Shown here piece after piece: positions 25,028 to 34,067 of a stretch of 64,000 bases of DNA; the first letter of the stretch is position 1; each line of letters begins with the position of its first letter. The notes below the pieces were generated by a model. It saw only the letters and a program-made list of their open reading frames with translations, was not told where the DNA came from and did no database searches. The translations under genes were made by a program, and so were the position numbers. Origin of the DNA: Streptomyces venezuelae. Its GTDB lineage: Bacteria > Actinomycetota > Actinomycetes > Streptomycetales > Streptomycetaceae. The stretch spans positions 3,348,001-3,412,000 of the forward strand of contig NZ_CP029191.1 in assembly GCF_008642335.1 (NCBI RefSeq), written 5' to 3'.

Positions 25028-25807
25028 GTGGGGTGGACAGTGCGACCCGAGACAGAGCGGTACGGGACGGTTCGGCCTCGCACCGCGCCCCAAGTGGCAC
25101 GACCGCTGGTGCTCGCCGTGCACGGCAGTTCCGTGCCCGGTGCCGCGTCCACCCTGGAGCGGCTCCGCGACCGGGTGGAGGAGCTCGGCGGGGTGCGGCC
25201 CGCCCTCGGGCACCTCGACCACCAGACCCCGTCCCTCGCCGAAGCGCTGCGGGACGGCGCCGTCGTCGTGCCCCTCCTCCTCGGCGACGGATACCACCGC
25301 ACGGTCGACATCCCCGCCGTCGTCCGCGGGCACGAAGGGCGCTGCGTGCTCACCGACGGGCTCAGCGGCGAGGGTGCCGTCGCGCTCGCGCTGCGCGACC
25401 GGCTGTACGAGGCGGAGCGGCGCGCCGGCGTGCGGGCCGACGCCGTGGTCCTCGCGGCCGCGGGCTCGTCGCGGCCCGGGGGCAACGGTGGGGCGCGGGT
25501 CGCCGTCCGGCAGCTGCGTCAGCTGTTGTGCGGGGTGCCGGTGTGCGGGGCGTACTGCTCGTCGGCCGGGCCCACCGTTCCGGAGGCGGTGGGGCGGCTG
25601 CGGGGCGCGGGGTACCGGACGGTGGCGGTGGCCGCGCATCTGCTGGCGCCGGGGCGGTTCGCGACGGCGCTCGCCGGGGCCGGGGCCGACGCGGTGGCCG
25701 ATCCGGTCGCCGATCATCCCGAGATCGCGAGGCTGGTCCTGCGCCGGTACGCGAGCGCCTTGCATCGCCCGGGTGGCCCTGTCGTGCGGTACGGCGCCGC
25801 AGCCTGA
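25028..25807 (+). CDS. Sirohydrochlorin chelatase family protein (CbiX/SirB-like)
   Basis: 259 residues with two related halves typical of CbiX/SirB. The start of half 1 is LVLAVHGSSVPGAASTLERL (chelatase His), and half 2 has VAVAAHLLAPGRFATAL. Inserts Fe2+ or Co2+ into sirohydrochlorin. Divergent from nirBD, whose product needs siroheme, so an iron chelatase role is likely by context. GTG at 25028 or 25040 are both possible starts. Confidence 0.85.
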   Translation: MGWTVRPETERYGTVRPRTAPQVARPLVLAVHGSSVPGAASTLERLRDRVEELGGVRPALGHLDHQTPSLAEALRDGAVVVPLLLGDGYHRTVDIPAVVRGHEGRCVLTDGLSGEGAVALALRDRLYEAERRAGVRADAVVLAAAGSSRPGGNGGARVAVRQLRQLLCGVPVCGAYCSSAGPTVPEAVGRLRGAGYRTVAVAAHLLAPGRFATALAGAGADAVADPVADHPEIARLVLRRYASALHRPGGPVVRYGAAA

Positions 25808-25839
25808 TTCGGCGTACGCCCTCTGTTGTCCTGGAGGGC

Positions 25840-27084
25840 ATGACAAGCACACCCGCCTCACCTGCCGCACCAGAACCATCCGGACCAGCTTCCTCAGCCA
25901 CTTCCCCCTCATCCGGCTCCCCCTTCCCCGAGCCATTGCGACCGCTCCTGGCCCGGGGGCGCGACGAGGAGCATCGCGCCGCGACTCCGCTGGAGCTCTT
26001 CTTCGACCTGTGCTTCGTCGTGGCGGTCGCCCAGGCCGGTGCCGAGCTGGTGCATGCCGTCGCCGAGGGGCACGCGGGCGAGGGCGTCCTCAACTACGCG
26101 ATGGTCTTCTTCGCGATGTTCTGGGCGTGGGTGAACTTCTCCTGGTTCGCTTCGGCGTACGACAACGACGACGCGCTGTACCGCGTGGTGACGCTGATCC
26201 AGATCGCCGGTGTGCTGGTCTTCGCCGCCGGGGTGTCGCGGGCCTTCGAGGAGCACGACTTCCTCCTCGTCTGGCTCGGCTACCTGATCATGCGGATCGC
26301 CCTCACCTCGCAGTGGCTGCGGGTCGCGCGTGCGGCGACGGGCGCCGAGCGCGGGACGGCCCTGCGGTACGCGGCGGGCGTGCTGATCTGTCAGGTCGGC
26401 TGGTCGGGGCTGCTGTTCCTGCCGGAAGGCGGCAGGCCCTGGCTGTTCCTGGTGATGGCGGTCGCGGAGATGTGCGTGCCGGTGATCGCGGAGCGCGCGT
26501 ACACGACGGCCTGGCACCCGCATCACATCTCGGAGCGGTACGGCCTGTTCACCATCATCGTGCTCGGCGAGACCATCGCGGCGGCGACCGTCGCGGTGAA
26601 GTCGGGCATCGAGGAGAACGACGCGCTGGACGAGTTGCTGCCGATCGCGGCGGGCGGCCTCCTCATCGTGTTCGCCGCGTGGTGGATCTACTTCGTCGTG
26701 CCCATCCACGGCCGTCTGCGGAGCAACCGTCAGGCGTTCCTGTGGGGATACGGCCACTACGTGATCCTGGGCGCGGCCGCGGCGATCGGGGCCGGGATCG
26801 AGGTGGCGGTCGAACAGGCCGTCGGCAAGGCGCACATCTCGACGGTGGCGGCGTCCGCCGCGGTGACCGTGCCGACGGCGCTCTATCTGATCACGGTGTG
26901 GGCGCTGCACTCCCGTTACTACAAGGTGGGGTTGGCGCAGCAACTGGTGCTGCCGGTCAGTGCGTTGGCGGTGCTCGCGAGTACGTTCGCGGGCCGCTGG
27001 GCGGTGCTGGTGGCGGGGCTCGTCACCGCGGCGACCGTCGCGACAGGCGTGACGCTCACCACCCGGATGGCGCGGCGCTCGTGA
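25840..27084 (+). CDS. Low temperature requirement protein A (LtrA) family membrane protein
   Basis: 414 residues. A Ser/Pro-rich cytoplasmic N-terminus is followed by TPLELFFDLCFVVAVAQ, the LtrA signature, then about 11 membrane helices. HHISERYGLFTIIVLGET is the second family hallmark. Function is poorly known; the family was named from a Listeria mutant unable to grow in the cold. ATG at 25840 lies directly after GGAGGG with too short a spacing, so initiation may be unusual. It follows the chelatase gene by 32 bp. Confidence 0.88.
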   Translation: MTSTPASPAAPEPSGPASSATSPSSGSPFPEPLRPLLARGRDEEHRAATPLELFFDLCFVVAVAQAGAELVHAVAEGHAGEGVLNYAMVFFAMFWAWVNFSWFASAYDNDDALYRVVTLIQIAGVLVFAAGVSRAFEEHDFLLVWLGYLIMRIALTSQWLRVARAATGAERGTALRYAAGVLICQVGWSGLLFLPEGGRPWLFLVMAVAEMCVPVIAERAYTTAWHPHHISERYGLFTIIVLGETIAAATVAVKSGIEENDALDELLPIAAGGLLIVFAAWWIYFVVPIHGRLRSNRQAFLWGYGHYVILGAAAAIGAGIEVAVEQAVGKAHISTVAASAAVTVPTALYLITVWALHSRYYKVGLAQQLVLPVSALAVLASTFAGRWAVLVAGLVTAATVATGVTLTTRMARRS

Positions 27085-27109
27085 GGACGGGGCGTGGTAC
27101 GCCTGCTTC

Positions 27110-28183
27110 ATGACATCTGCTTCCGCCGGCCCGGCCGGAGCCGCGTTCCGGCCGCTGTCCGACTCCCTCACCGATGTCGCCGGCCTGCGGGTCGGCCACG
27201 CCACGCGGACCGGCGGCGGCCGGCTCACCGGCACCACCGTGGTCCTCGCCCCCGAGGGCGGGGCCGTCGCCGCCGTGGACGTGCGCGGCGGCGGACCCGG
27301 TACGCGCGAGACGGACGCCCTCGACCCGCGCAATCTGGTGCAGCGCGTCGAGGCGGTCGTCCTGACGGGCGGCAGTGCGTACGGGCTCGACTCCGCGTCC
27401 GGTGTCGTGGCGTGGCTGGAGGAGCGGGGGCGGGGTGTGAGGGTGGGCCCCGACCCGGCCCATGTCGTGCCGGTCGTCCCGGCCGCGTGCGTCTTCGACC
27501 TGGGCCGGGGCGGCGACTTCGGGGCCCGCCCCGACGCGGCGACGGGCCGGGCCGCCGTCGAGGACGCCGCGCGCACGGAGCCGTTCACTCCGGTCGTGGA
27601 GGGCAACGTCGGGGCGGGCACAGGTGCGCTGGTCGGCAGGGTCAAGGGCGGTGTCGGCAGCGCGAGCGTGCGTCTGGACTCGGGGATCACGGTCGCCGCG
27701 CTGGCCGTGGCGAACGCGGCGGGGTCGGCGGTGGATCCGGGGACGGGAGTGTTGTACGGGCAGTACTTCAGGGGGCGGCGGGTCGGCTACCCCGCGCCCG
27801 AGGTGCACGAGGAGGCGACGCGGCGGCTCGCCGAGACCGCCGTCCACAACGGGCCGCCGCCGCTGAACACGACCCTCGCCGTGGTCGCCACGGACGCCGG
27901 ACTCACCAAGGCGCAGGCGCAGAAGCTGGCGGGCACGTCGCACGACGGCATGGCGCGCGCGGTGCGGCCCGTCCACCTCCTCAACGACGGCGACACGGTG
28001 TTCGCCCTCGCGACCGGGGACCGGGCCCTGGCCGCCGGCAACCCGCTCGCCCTCAACGAGATCCTGGCGGCGGGCGCGGACCTGGTGACGGAGGCGATCA
28101 CACGGGCGATGCTGGCGGCGGACTCGGTGAAGACGCCGGGCGGGACCTTCCCCTCGTACGTCGACCTGTACGGCAAGCAGTAG
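27110..28183 (+). CDS. P1 family peptidase (DmpA/ThnT-type Ntn hydrolase)
   Basis: 357 residues. Self-processing aminopeptidase or amidase of the DmpA fold. The N-terminal block LTDVAGLRVGHATR and the oxyanion-type VLTGGSAYGLDSASGV are diagnostic. The predicted nucleophile is the Thr after Asn in PLNTTLAVVATDA, where autocleavage would occur as in ThnT. Starts 26 bp after the LtrA stop, so they may be co-transcribed. Substrate unknown. Confidence 0.92.
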   Translation: MTSASAGPAGAAFRPLSDSLTDVAGLRVGHATRTGGGRLTGTTVVLAPEGGAVAAVDVRGGGPGTRETDALDPRNLVQRVEAVVLTGGSAYGLDSASGVVAWLEERGRGVRVGPDPAHVVPVVPAACVFDLGRGGDFGARPDAATGRAAVEDAARTEPFTPVVEGNVGAGTGALVGRVKGGVGSASVRLDSGITVAALAVANAAGSAVDPGTGVLYGQYFRGRRVGYPAPEVHEEATRRLAETAVHNGPPPLNTTLAVVATDAGLTKAQAQKLAGTSHDGMARAVRPVHLLNDGDTVFALATGDRALAAGNPLALNEILAAGADLVTEAITRAMLAADSVKTPGGTFPSYVDLYGKQ

Positions 28184-28341
28184 GACTGCGGAACAATAGG
28201 TGCAAGCTGCCCAAATAGCCGCATTGGGCGGCGCGTTGGGCTCTTCGAATGTGCTCACACTCACACCGTCGGTTCGCAACCGTTCCGGGCACAGGCCGCT
28301 CTTAACTCGTACTGAGTCAGAACACGTACTTGGAGCAGCCC

Positions 28342-29562
28342 GTGACAAGGTCGGTCATAGTCAACCCCCGGCGCCGTGCCCTGCTGGCCGCCACCGCGCT
28401 CGCCGCCGTGGGCGCGCTGACCCTCACGGCCTGCGGTGGCGACGCCGATGCCAACGACGACAAGAAGGGCGGCAACTCGGCTGCCGCCAAGGGCGCCGAC
28501 ATCACCATCTCGTCCAAGGACGGCGCCACCGACGCCTCGATCAACGCCACCGGCGTCAAGGTCAAGAACGGCAAGCTGACCGACGTGAAGATGACGTCGG
28601 TGACGTCCGGCGCGGCGGTCGAGGGCACCATCTCCGGCGACGGCACCTCGTGGAAGCCGAAGGCGCAGCTGGAGCGCGGCACGAAGTACAAGGTGACGGC
28701 GAACGCCAAGGACGCCAAGGGCAACGCGGCGACCGAGAACGCCACGTTCACCACGGTCTCCTCCGCCAACAGCTTCATCGGCACCTACGCGCCCGACGGT
28801 GGCGCCAAGGTCGGCGTCGGCATGCCGGTCTCCTTCAACTTCGACAAGGCGATCACGGAGAAGAAGGACGTCCAGTCGCACATCACGGTGACGTCCGACA
28901 GCGGCCAGAAGGTCGTCGGCCACTGGTTCGGCAACCAGCGCCTGGACTTCCGTCCCGAGGACTACTGGAAGGCCGGCTCCAAGGTCACCATGAAGATCAA
29001 CCTGGACGGCGTGAAGGGCGCGGACGGCGTCACCGGCGTACAGAACAAGACGGTCACCTTCACCGTCGGCCGCGCGCAGGTCTCCACGGTCGACGTGCAG
29101 GCCAAGAAGATGACGGTCGAGCGGGACGGCAAGGTCATCAAGACCGTCCCGATCTCCGCGGGCAGCCCGTCGAACCCGACGTACAACGGGAAGATGGTCA
29201 TCTCGGAGAAGTTCACCCAGACCCGGATGAACGGTGACACGGTCGGCTTCGGTGGCGAGTACGACATCAAGGACGTGCCGCACGCCATGCGGCTGTCCAC
29301 GTCGGGCACCTTCATCCACGGCAACTACTGGGGCTCGCCCTCGATCTTCGGCAGCGCCAACACCAGCCACGGCTGCGTCGGTCTCCAGGACGCGCGCGGC
29401 GCGGGTGACCCCAACACGCAGGGTGCCTGGTTCTTCAACAACTCCATGATCGGCGACATCGTGACGGTCAAGGGCTCCCCCGACAAGACCATCGCCCCGG
29501 ACAACGGCCTCAACGGCTGGAACATGTCCTGGAGCGAGTGGACCGCGGGCAGCGCGAGCTGA
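28342..29562 (+). CDS. L,D-transpeptidase lipoprotein (Ig-like plus YkuD)
   Basis: 406 residues. Forms 3-3 cross-links in peptidoglycan. The signal peptide ends in the lipobox LTAC. Two Ig-like domains (about residues 50-260) follow, then the YkuD catalytic domain with HGNYW and the active-site motif SHGCVGL. An aromatic C-terminal segment (NGWNMSWSEW) is usual in actinobacterial homologues. Start: GTG at 28342, seven bases after GGAG; a TTG at 28330 is less likely. Confidence 0.93.
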   Translation: MTRSVIVNPRRRALLAATALAAVGALTLTACGGDADANDDKKGGNSAAAKGADITISSKDGATDASINATGVKVKNGKLTDVKMTSVTSGAAVEGTISGDGTSWKPKAQLERGTKYKVTANAKDAKGNAATENATFTTVSSANSFIGTYAPDGGAKVGVGMPVSFNFDKAITEKKDVQSHITVTSDSGQKVVGHWFGNQRLDFRPEDYWKAGSKVTMKINLDGVKGADGVTGVQNKTVTFTVGRAQVSTVDVQAKKMTVERDGKVIKTVPISAGSPSNPTYNGKMVISEKFTQTRMNGDTVGFGGEYDIKDVPHAMRLSTSGTFIHGNYWGSPSIFGSANTSHGCVGLQDARGAGDPNTQGAWFFNNSMIGDIVTVKGSPDKTIAPDNGLNGWNMSWSEWTAGSAS

Positions 29563-29595
29563 CGCACGGGCAGCGTCGACCGACGCGCCAACTGA

Positions 29596-29636
29596 GCGAG
29601 CCACGCGGGAACTTCCCGCGTGGCTCGCGCGTTTTC
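29596..29636 (+). terminator. Strong terminator after the L,D-transpeptidase gene
   Basis: A perfect 15-bp stem (GCGAGCCACGCGGGA against TCCCGCGTGGCTCGC) with a 3-base loop ACT, followed by GCGTTTT. Located 33 bp past the stop. Confidence 0.9.
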
Positions 29637-29679
29637 CGATTCCCGGGCTTTGTGCTCACGCGTTTTCCGGTTCCCGGGC
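29628..29679 (+). repeat. 21-bp direct repeat, 31-bp period
   Basis: CGCGTTTTCC-A/G-TTCCCGGGC-type copies at 29628-29648 and 29659-29679 differ at one base. The first overlaps the terminator tail and the second lies about 70 bp before the next gene. Could be a duplicated terminator tail or an operator pair. Confidence 0.6.
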
Positions 29680-29747
29680 ATGATGTCCGACCCAGGGGCT
29701 ACGGTATGCACTCACCAGGTGACATGTAGCAACGCCGGGAGAAAGCC

Positions 29748-30524
29748 TTGAGCGTTCCGTACGACACCGCGTACGAGCCACCCGAGTCGCCCGAGCCCCA
29801 CTCTCCGGAGGAGCATCTCGAGCGACTCCTCGGCCGCGCAATGAACTCCTTCGACCTGCCGGACGAGGTGCTCGTCCGGCTCGGCACCGCGCTCGCCCAC
29901 GACAGCGCGCTGCACTCCGCGCACCACAGCTCAGGGCTGCACCGCGAGACGTTCAGACACACCTGGCTGCTCGCCGACGCGTCCGTGCTCACGCTCTGGG
30001 AGCTCGTCCACAACACGGAGCCGGGAAGCGCCCCGACGCACGAGCTCTACGCCGACGAGGAGGAGGCGGGCGTCGCCACGTCGCGCCTGCCGCTGCCGCC
30101 CGACCCGCCCTCGTGCGGCCGGCCCGTGCTCGTCGAGCTCCCGCCCGACCCCGAGCCCCGGCACGTGTATGTTCCCGACGACTCCGCGGACCACGCGCGC
30201 CGGCTCCTGCGCCGCGCGGAGAACCCGGACGGCGACCGGCCCGGCAAGAGCGTCGCGCGGCTGCTCCGTGCCGCGTTCGCGCACCAGATCACCCAGGCGT
30301 TCGGGCGTCCGCAGCTCGCCGGTGAGGTGCGCATGTGCTTCTCGCTCTACGAGCACGCGTTCCTGCTCTTCGACGGCGGCGAGACCAGCCTCTGGGAGGT
30401 CGAGCACACGCTCACACCCGACGGGCGGCACATGTGCGAGGTGTACGACACCGAGGAGGCCGCCCGCGCCGCGATGGAGCGCAGGGCCCGCGCATGGGCC
30501 CGGGAACGCCGAGCACGCAGCTAG
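29748..30524 (+). CDS. Streptomyces-conserved hypothetical protein (DUF6227-like)
   Basis: 258 residues, soluble and acidic. It holds two similar ~90-residue segments: SGLHRETFRHTWLLADASVLTLWELVHN in the first half and EVRMCFSLYEHAFLLFDGGETSLWEVEHT in the second. This suggests an internal duplication of an LxLWExxH element. I recall this as the DUF6227 family; no function is known to me. TTG start at 29748 after GGGAGAAAG. Confidence 0.75.
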   Translation: MSVPYDTAYEPPESPEPHSPEEHLERLLGRAMNSFDLPDEVLVRLGTALAHDSALHSAHHSSGLHRETFRHTWLLADASVLTLWELVHNTEPGSAPTHELYADEEEAGVATSRLPLPPDPPSCGRPVLVELPPDPEPRHVYVPDDSADHARRLLRRAENPDGDRPGKSVARLLRAAFAHQITQAFGRPQLAGEVRMCFSLYEHAFLLFDGGETSLWEVEHTLTPDGRHMCEVYDTEEAARAAMERRARAWARERRARS

Positions 30525-30541
30525 GCGCCCGGAGCCGGGAG

Positions 30542-30832
30542 TTACGAACGACTCTCGCCGAACTGGCGTACGAGAACGGCGAACGCGGCGCGCTCGTCCG
30601 CCGTGAGCTCCACGGTCTCCGTGCGCGGCGGGCCCTGCTGGGCGGGCAGCGCGCGGAGCGCCGGTGCCTGGCCCCATGCCTCGGCTTCGAAGGGCCCCTC
30701 GAAGCGGCCGGCGAAACGGTCCTCGAATCGGTCCCTGCGCATCATCCGCACCAGGCCCACGGCCCAGACGACGGTCGCCACGGCGAGAACGGCCACGCCT
30801 ATCTGCTGAACGATCGAGACATCCTGGAGCAT
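30542..30832 (-). CDS. Small single-pass membrane protein, unknown
   Basis: 96 residues. One N-terminal helix (QIGVAVLAVATVVWAVGLV) is followed by a basic stretch (MMRRDRFEDRFAGRFEGPFE, with an FExRF-like repeat) and an acidic C-terminus. No domain recognised. It converges on the DUF6227-like gene with 17 bp between. Confidence 0.65.
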   Translation of the reverse strand: MLQDVSIVQQIGVAVLAVATVVWAVGLVRMMRRDRFEDRFAGRFEGPFEAEAWGQAPALRALPAQQGPPRTETVELTADERAAFAVLVRQFGESRS

Positions 30833-30941
30833 GCGGCCCAGTAGACAACAGGGGTGGGGCCTTACGACAGGGGGTAATAGGACTTAGGTCCCGAAGTGAC
30901 GCAAGTCGCACACTCCGGGACCCGTTGCCCCGCACGGACGC

Positions 30942-32990
30942 TCAGACCGTCGCCGGTGTCCGCTTCTCCGCCGGCACCGTCTCATCGGCCGCCGGGCCCG
31001 AAGGCGTCGTCTTCCGTGCCCCCTTGAGCAGGATGACCACGGCCGTCGACACACCGACACCCGCGGCGATCGCCACCAGGTAGAGGAAGGGCTGGCCGAT
31101 CAGCGGGACCACGAAGACACCGCCGTGCGGGGCGCGCAGCGTGCAGCCGAACGCCATCGACAGGGCGCCGGTGACCGCGCCGCCCGCCATCGACGCGGGG
31201 ATGACGCGCAGCGGGTCTGCGGCGGCGAACGGGATCGCGCCCTCCGTGATGAAGGAGGCGCCGAGGAACCACGCCGCCTTGCCGTTCTCGCGCTCGGTCT
31301 TGGTGAAGAGACGGCCGCGGACCGTCGTGGCGAGCGCCATCGCGAGCGGCGGGACCATGCCGGCCGCCATCGCCGCGGCCATGACCTTGAGGCTGCCGTC
31401 GGTCGGGTGGGCGAGGCCGCCGACCGCGAAGGCGTAGGCCACCTTGTTCAGCGGGCCGCCGAGGTCGAAGCACATCATCAGGCCGAGGATGACGCCCAGG
31501 ATGACCGCGTTGGCCCCGGACAGGCCCTCCAGCCAGTCGGTCAGCGCGCTCTGCAGCGAGGCGATGGGCTTGCCGACGACCAGGAACATCAGGAAGCCGA
31601 CCACCGCCGACGAGATCAGCGGGATCACCACGACCGGCATGATGCCGCGCAGCACGGCGGGGATGCGGACCCGTTGGATGCCCATGACGACGGCGCCCGC
31701 GAGCAGACCCGCGGCGAGACCGCCGAGGAAGCCGGCGTCGATGGTGACGGCCACCGAACCGCCGACGAAGCCGGGGACCAGGCCCGGGCGGTCGGCCATG
31801 CCGTACGCGATGTAGCCCGCGAGGACCGGGACGAGGAAGGCGAAGGCGAGCCCGCCGATCTGGAAGAGCAGCGCGGCCCAGCTGGTGTGGTCCGTCCAGA
31901 TGAAGTGCTCGGCGACCGACGGCGCCTTGTCGATCTTCCAGCCGCCGATGGCGAACCCGAGGGCGATGAGCAGGCCGCCCGCGGCGACGAACGGCACCAT
32001 GTAACTGACGCCGGACATGAGCCACTTGCGGAGCTTGGTGCCGTAGCCGTCGCCGCTGTCACCGGCGTTGTCGACGGGCGTGGGGCCCGCCGGGGCGGTC
32101 GTCTCGCCGCGCTCGGCCTTCTCCCGTACCTCGGCGAGGAGTTCCGCGGGACGGTTGATGCCCGCCTTCACGCCCACGTCGACGGTGGGCTTCCCGGCGA
32201 ACCGGTCCTTGTCGCGTACGGGGACGTCGTGCGCGAACACGACGCCGTCCGCGGCGGCGATCACCGCGGGGTCGAGCCGGGTGAAGCCCGCCGAGCCCTG
32301 CGTCTCGACGGCGATCTCCACGCCCGCCTCGCGCGCGGCGTTCTCCAGCGACTCGGCGGCCATGTAGGTGTGGGCGATGCCGGTGGGGCAGGAGGTGACG
32401 GCGACGATGCGGAAGGGCTCGTCGGAGCCGCTGCCGGAACCGTTGCCCACGGGTGCGGCGGGGGCTTCGGGGGCGGCGACGGCTTCGGGGCCGGAGGCGG
32501 CTCCGGGAGCGGCGGGGGCTTCGGGAGCGACGGGGGCTTCGGCGTCCTCGCCGCTGATCAGCGCCGCCGCCTCCGCCGCCGTCGGCGCCGACCGCAGCGC
32601 TCCCGTGAACTCCGCGTCCATCAGCTGCCGGGCCAGCGACGACAGGATCGTCAGGTGGGCGTCGTCCGCGCCCGCCGGGGCCGCGATCAGGAAGATCAGG
32701 TCGGCGGGGCCGTCCGGCGCGCCGAAGTCGATGCCGCGTGCCGAGCGGCCGAACGCGAGGGTCGGCTCGGTGACGTGGGCGCTGCGGCAGTGCGGGATGC
32801 CGATGCCGCCGTCCAGGCCGGTCGGCATCTGTGCCTCGCGGGCCGCCACGTCGGCCAGGAACCCGTCGAGGTCGGTCACCCGGCCGAGGGCCACCATCCG
32901 TTCGGCGAGCGCGCGGGACGCCGCTTCCTTGGTGTCGGCGGACCGGTCGAGATCGAGGTCGACCAGATCCGCGGTGATCATCTCGCTCAT
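30942..32990 (-). CDS. fruA: Fructose-specific PTS enzyme IIABC
   Basis: 682 residues. Imports and phosphorylates fructose to fructose-1-phosphate. Domains in order: IIA (about 1-150, active His in GGIGIPHCRSAHV), an Ala/Pro linker, IIB (about 190-290, active Cys in AVTSCPTGIAHTYMAAE), and IIC (about 320-670, eight to ten membrane helices). Enzyme I and HPr are not in this window. It is the last gene of deoR-fruK-fruA. Ribosome site AAAGGAG before the ATG. Confidence 0.95.
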   Translation of the reverse strand: MSEMITADLVDLDLDRSADTKEAASRALAERMVALGRVTDLDGFLADVAAREAQMPTGLDGGIGIPHCRSAHVTEPTLAFGRSARGIDFGAPDGPADLIFLIAAPAGADDAHLTILSSLARQLMDAEFTGALRSAPTAAEAAALISGEDAEAPVAPEAPAAPGAASGPEAVAAPEAPAAPVGNGSGSGSDEPFRIVAVTSCPTGIAHTYMAAESLENAAREAGVEIAVETQGSAGFTRLDPAVIAAADGVVFAHDVPVRDKDRFAGKPTVDVGVKAGINRPAELLAEVREKAERGETTAPAGPTPVDNAGDSGDGYGTKLRKWLMSGVSYMVPFVAAGGLLIALGFAIGGWKIDKAPSVAEHFIWTDHTSWAALLFQIGGLAFAFLVPVLAGYIAYGMADRPGLVPGFVGGSVAVTIDAGFLGGLAAGLLAGAVVMGIQRVRIPAVLRGIMPVVVIPLISSAVVGFLMFLVVGKPIASLQSALTDWLEGLSGANAVILGVILGLMMCFDLGGPLNKVAYAFAVGGLAHPTDGSLKVMAAAMAAGMVPPLAMALATTVRGRLFTKTERENGKAAWFLGASFITEGAIPFAAADPLRVIPASMAGGAVTGALSMAFGCTLRAPHGGVFVVPLIGQPFLYLVAIAAGVGVSTAVVILLKGARKTTPSGPAADETVPAEKRTPATV

Positions 32991-33057
32991 CGCGGGCTCC
33001 TTTGCACGCGTATCGCCCGGTGGGCGGGGGCTGTTGAGGGGACGGCGGCAGGAGGGT

Positions 33058-34005
33058 TCATGCGGCGGGCTCCGTCAGTACGCGGGTCAGCGGGATCTCC
33101 GCCGTCACCGCGACGGCGTCCGGCGCCAGGTCCGCCGGGGTCGGCATCGCGCTGCCGGGGAGCTGGACCGCGGCCGCGCCGTGGGCGACGGCGGAGGCCA
33201 GGGCGCGGGGTCCCGAGCCGCCGGCGATGAGGAAGCCGGCGAGGGAGGAGTCGCCGGCCCCGACGTTGCTGCGTACGGCGGCGACGGGGGCGCTCGCGAA
33301 GTACGAGCCGGACGCGTCGACGAGAAGCTGGCCGTCGGCGCCGAGGCTGGCGAGGACCGCGCGGGCGCCCGCCTTCCGCAGCTCTTCGGCGGCCTCGACC
33401 GCGTCACCGACCGTGGTGAGGGGGCGACCGACCGCTTCGGCGAGCTCCTCGACGTTGGGCTTGACGACGTCGGGGCGTTCGGCGAGCGCGGCGAGCAGCG
33501 CGGGTCCCGACGTGTCCAGGGCGATCCGGGCGCCGGCCGCGTGCGCGCGGGCCACGAGCTCCGCGTACCAGGACGGCTTCAGGCCGCGCGGCAGGCTTCC
33601 GCAGCAGGCGATCCAGTCGGCGCCCCGCGACCGCTCGCCGACAGTGGTGAGCAGCAGTTCCCGTTCCGTGTCGGAGAGTTCGGGGCCGGGCGCGTTGATC
33701 TTCGTGAGCGTGCCGTCGGGTTCCGCGACCGCGATGTTGGACCGCGTCTGCCCGGCCACCGGTACGGGGGCGGCCTCGATGCCCTGCTCGTCGAGTAGTT
33801 GGGCGACGAGTGCGCCGGGCGCGCCGCCGAGCGGCAGTACGGCGACGGTCCGCACGCCCGCCGCCGCGACGGCCCGCGACACGTTGACGCCCTTGCCTCC
33901 CGGGTCCACGCGCTCGCCGGTGGCGCGGACGACCTCGCCGCGGTCGAGCGCCGGCACTTCGTAGGTGCGGTCGAGGGAGGGGTTGGGGGTGACGGTGAGG
34001 ATCAT
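33058..34005 (-). CDS. fruK: 1-phosphofructokinase
   Basis: 315 residues, PfkB family. Makes fructose-1,6-bisphosphate from the PTS product. N-terminus MILTVTPNPSLDRTYE and VDPGGKGVNVSRAVA bind substrate; the C-terminal VGAGDSSLAGFLIAG carries the catalytic Asp. The ATG at 34005 starts the conserved protein. A second ATG at 34059 overlaps the regulator stop and would add 18 residues; these derive from a 27-bp tandem duplication. Confidence 0.94.
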   Translation of the reverse strand: MILTVTPNPSLDRTYEVPALDRGEVVRATGERVDPGGKGVNVSRAVAAAGVRTVAVLPLGGAPGALVAQLLDEQGIEAAPVPVAGQTRSNIAVAEPDGTLTKINAPGPELSDTERELLLTTVGERSRGADWIACCGSLPRGLKPSWYAELVARAHAAGARIALDTSGPALLAALAERPDVVKPNVEELAEAVGRPLTTVGDAVEAAEELRKAGARAVLASLGADGQLLVDASGSYFASAPVAAVRSNVGAGDSSLAGFLIAGGSGPRALASAVAHGAAAVQLPGSAMPTPADLAPDAVAVTAEIPLTRVLTEPAA

Positions 34006-34067
34006 GCGCGTACCGGCTGCTTCCTTGCTCGTGCGCGGAGCGACTGCTTCCTTGCTCATGCGCGTAC
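34002..34067 (-). repeat. 27-bp tandem duplication at the deoR-fruK junction
   Basis: Units at 34002-34028 and 34029-34055 share most bases (including CTGCTTCCTTGC), and the first 12 bases (TCATGCGCGTAC) recur at 34056-34067. The repeat carries copies of the ATGA stop/start overlap. Confidence 0.85.

Noticed and set aside
15540..27113. Very long open frame on the plus strand (3857 codons)
   Set aside because: It is antisense or out of frame to the pfl, narK and nirBD genes; high GC suppresses stop codons. Composition is Arg/Gly/Val-rich without domains.
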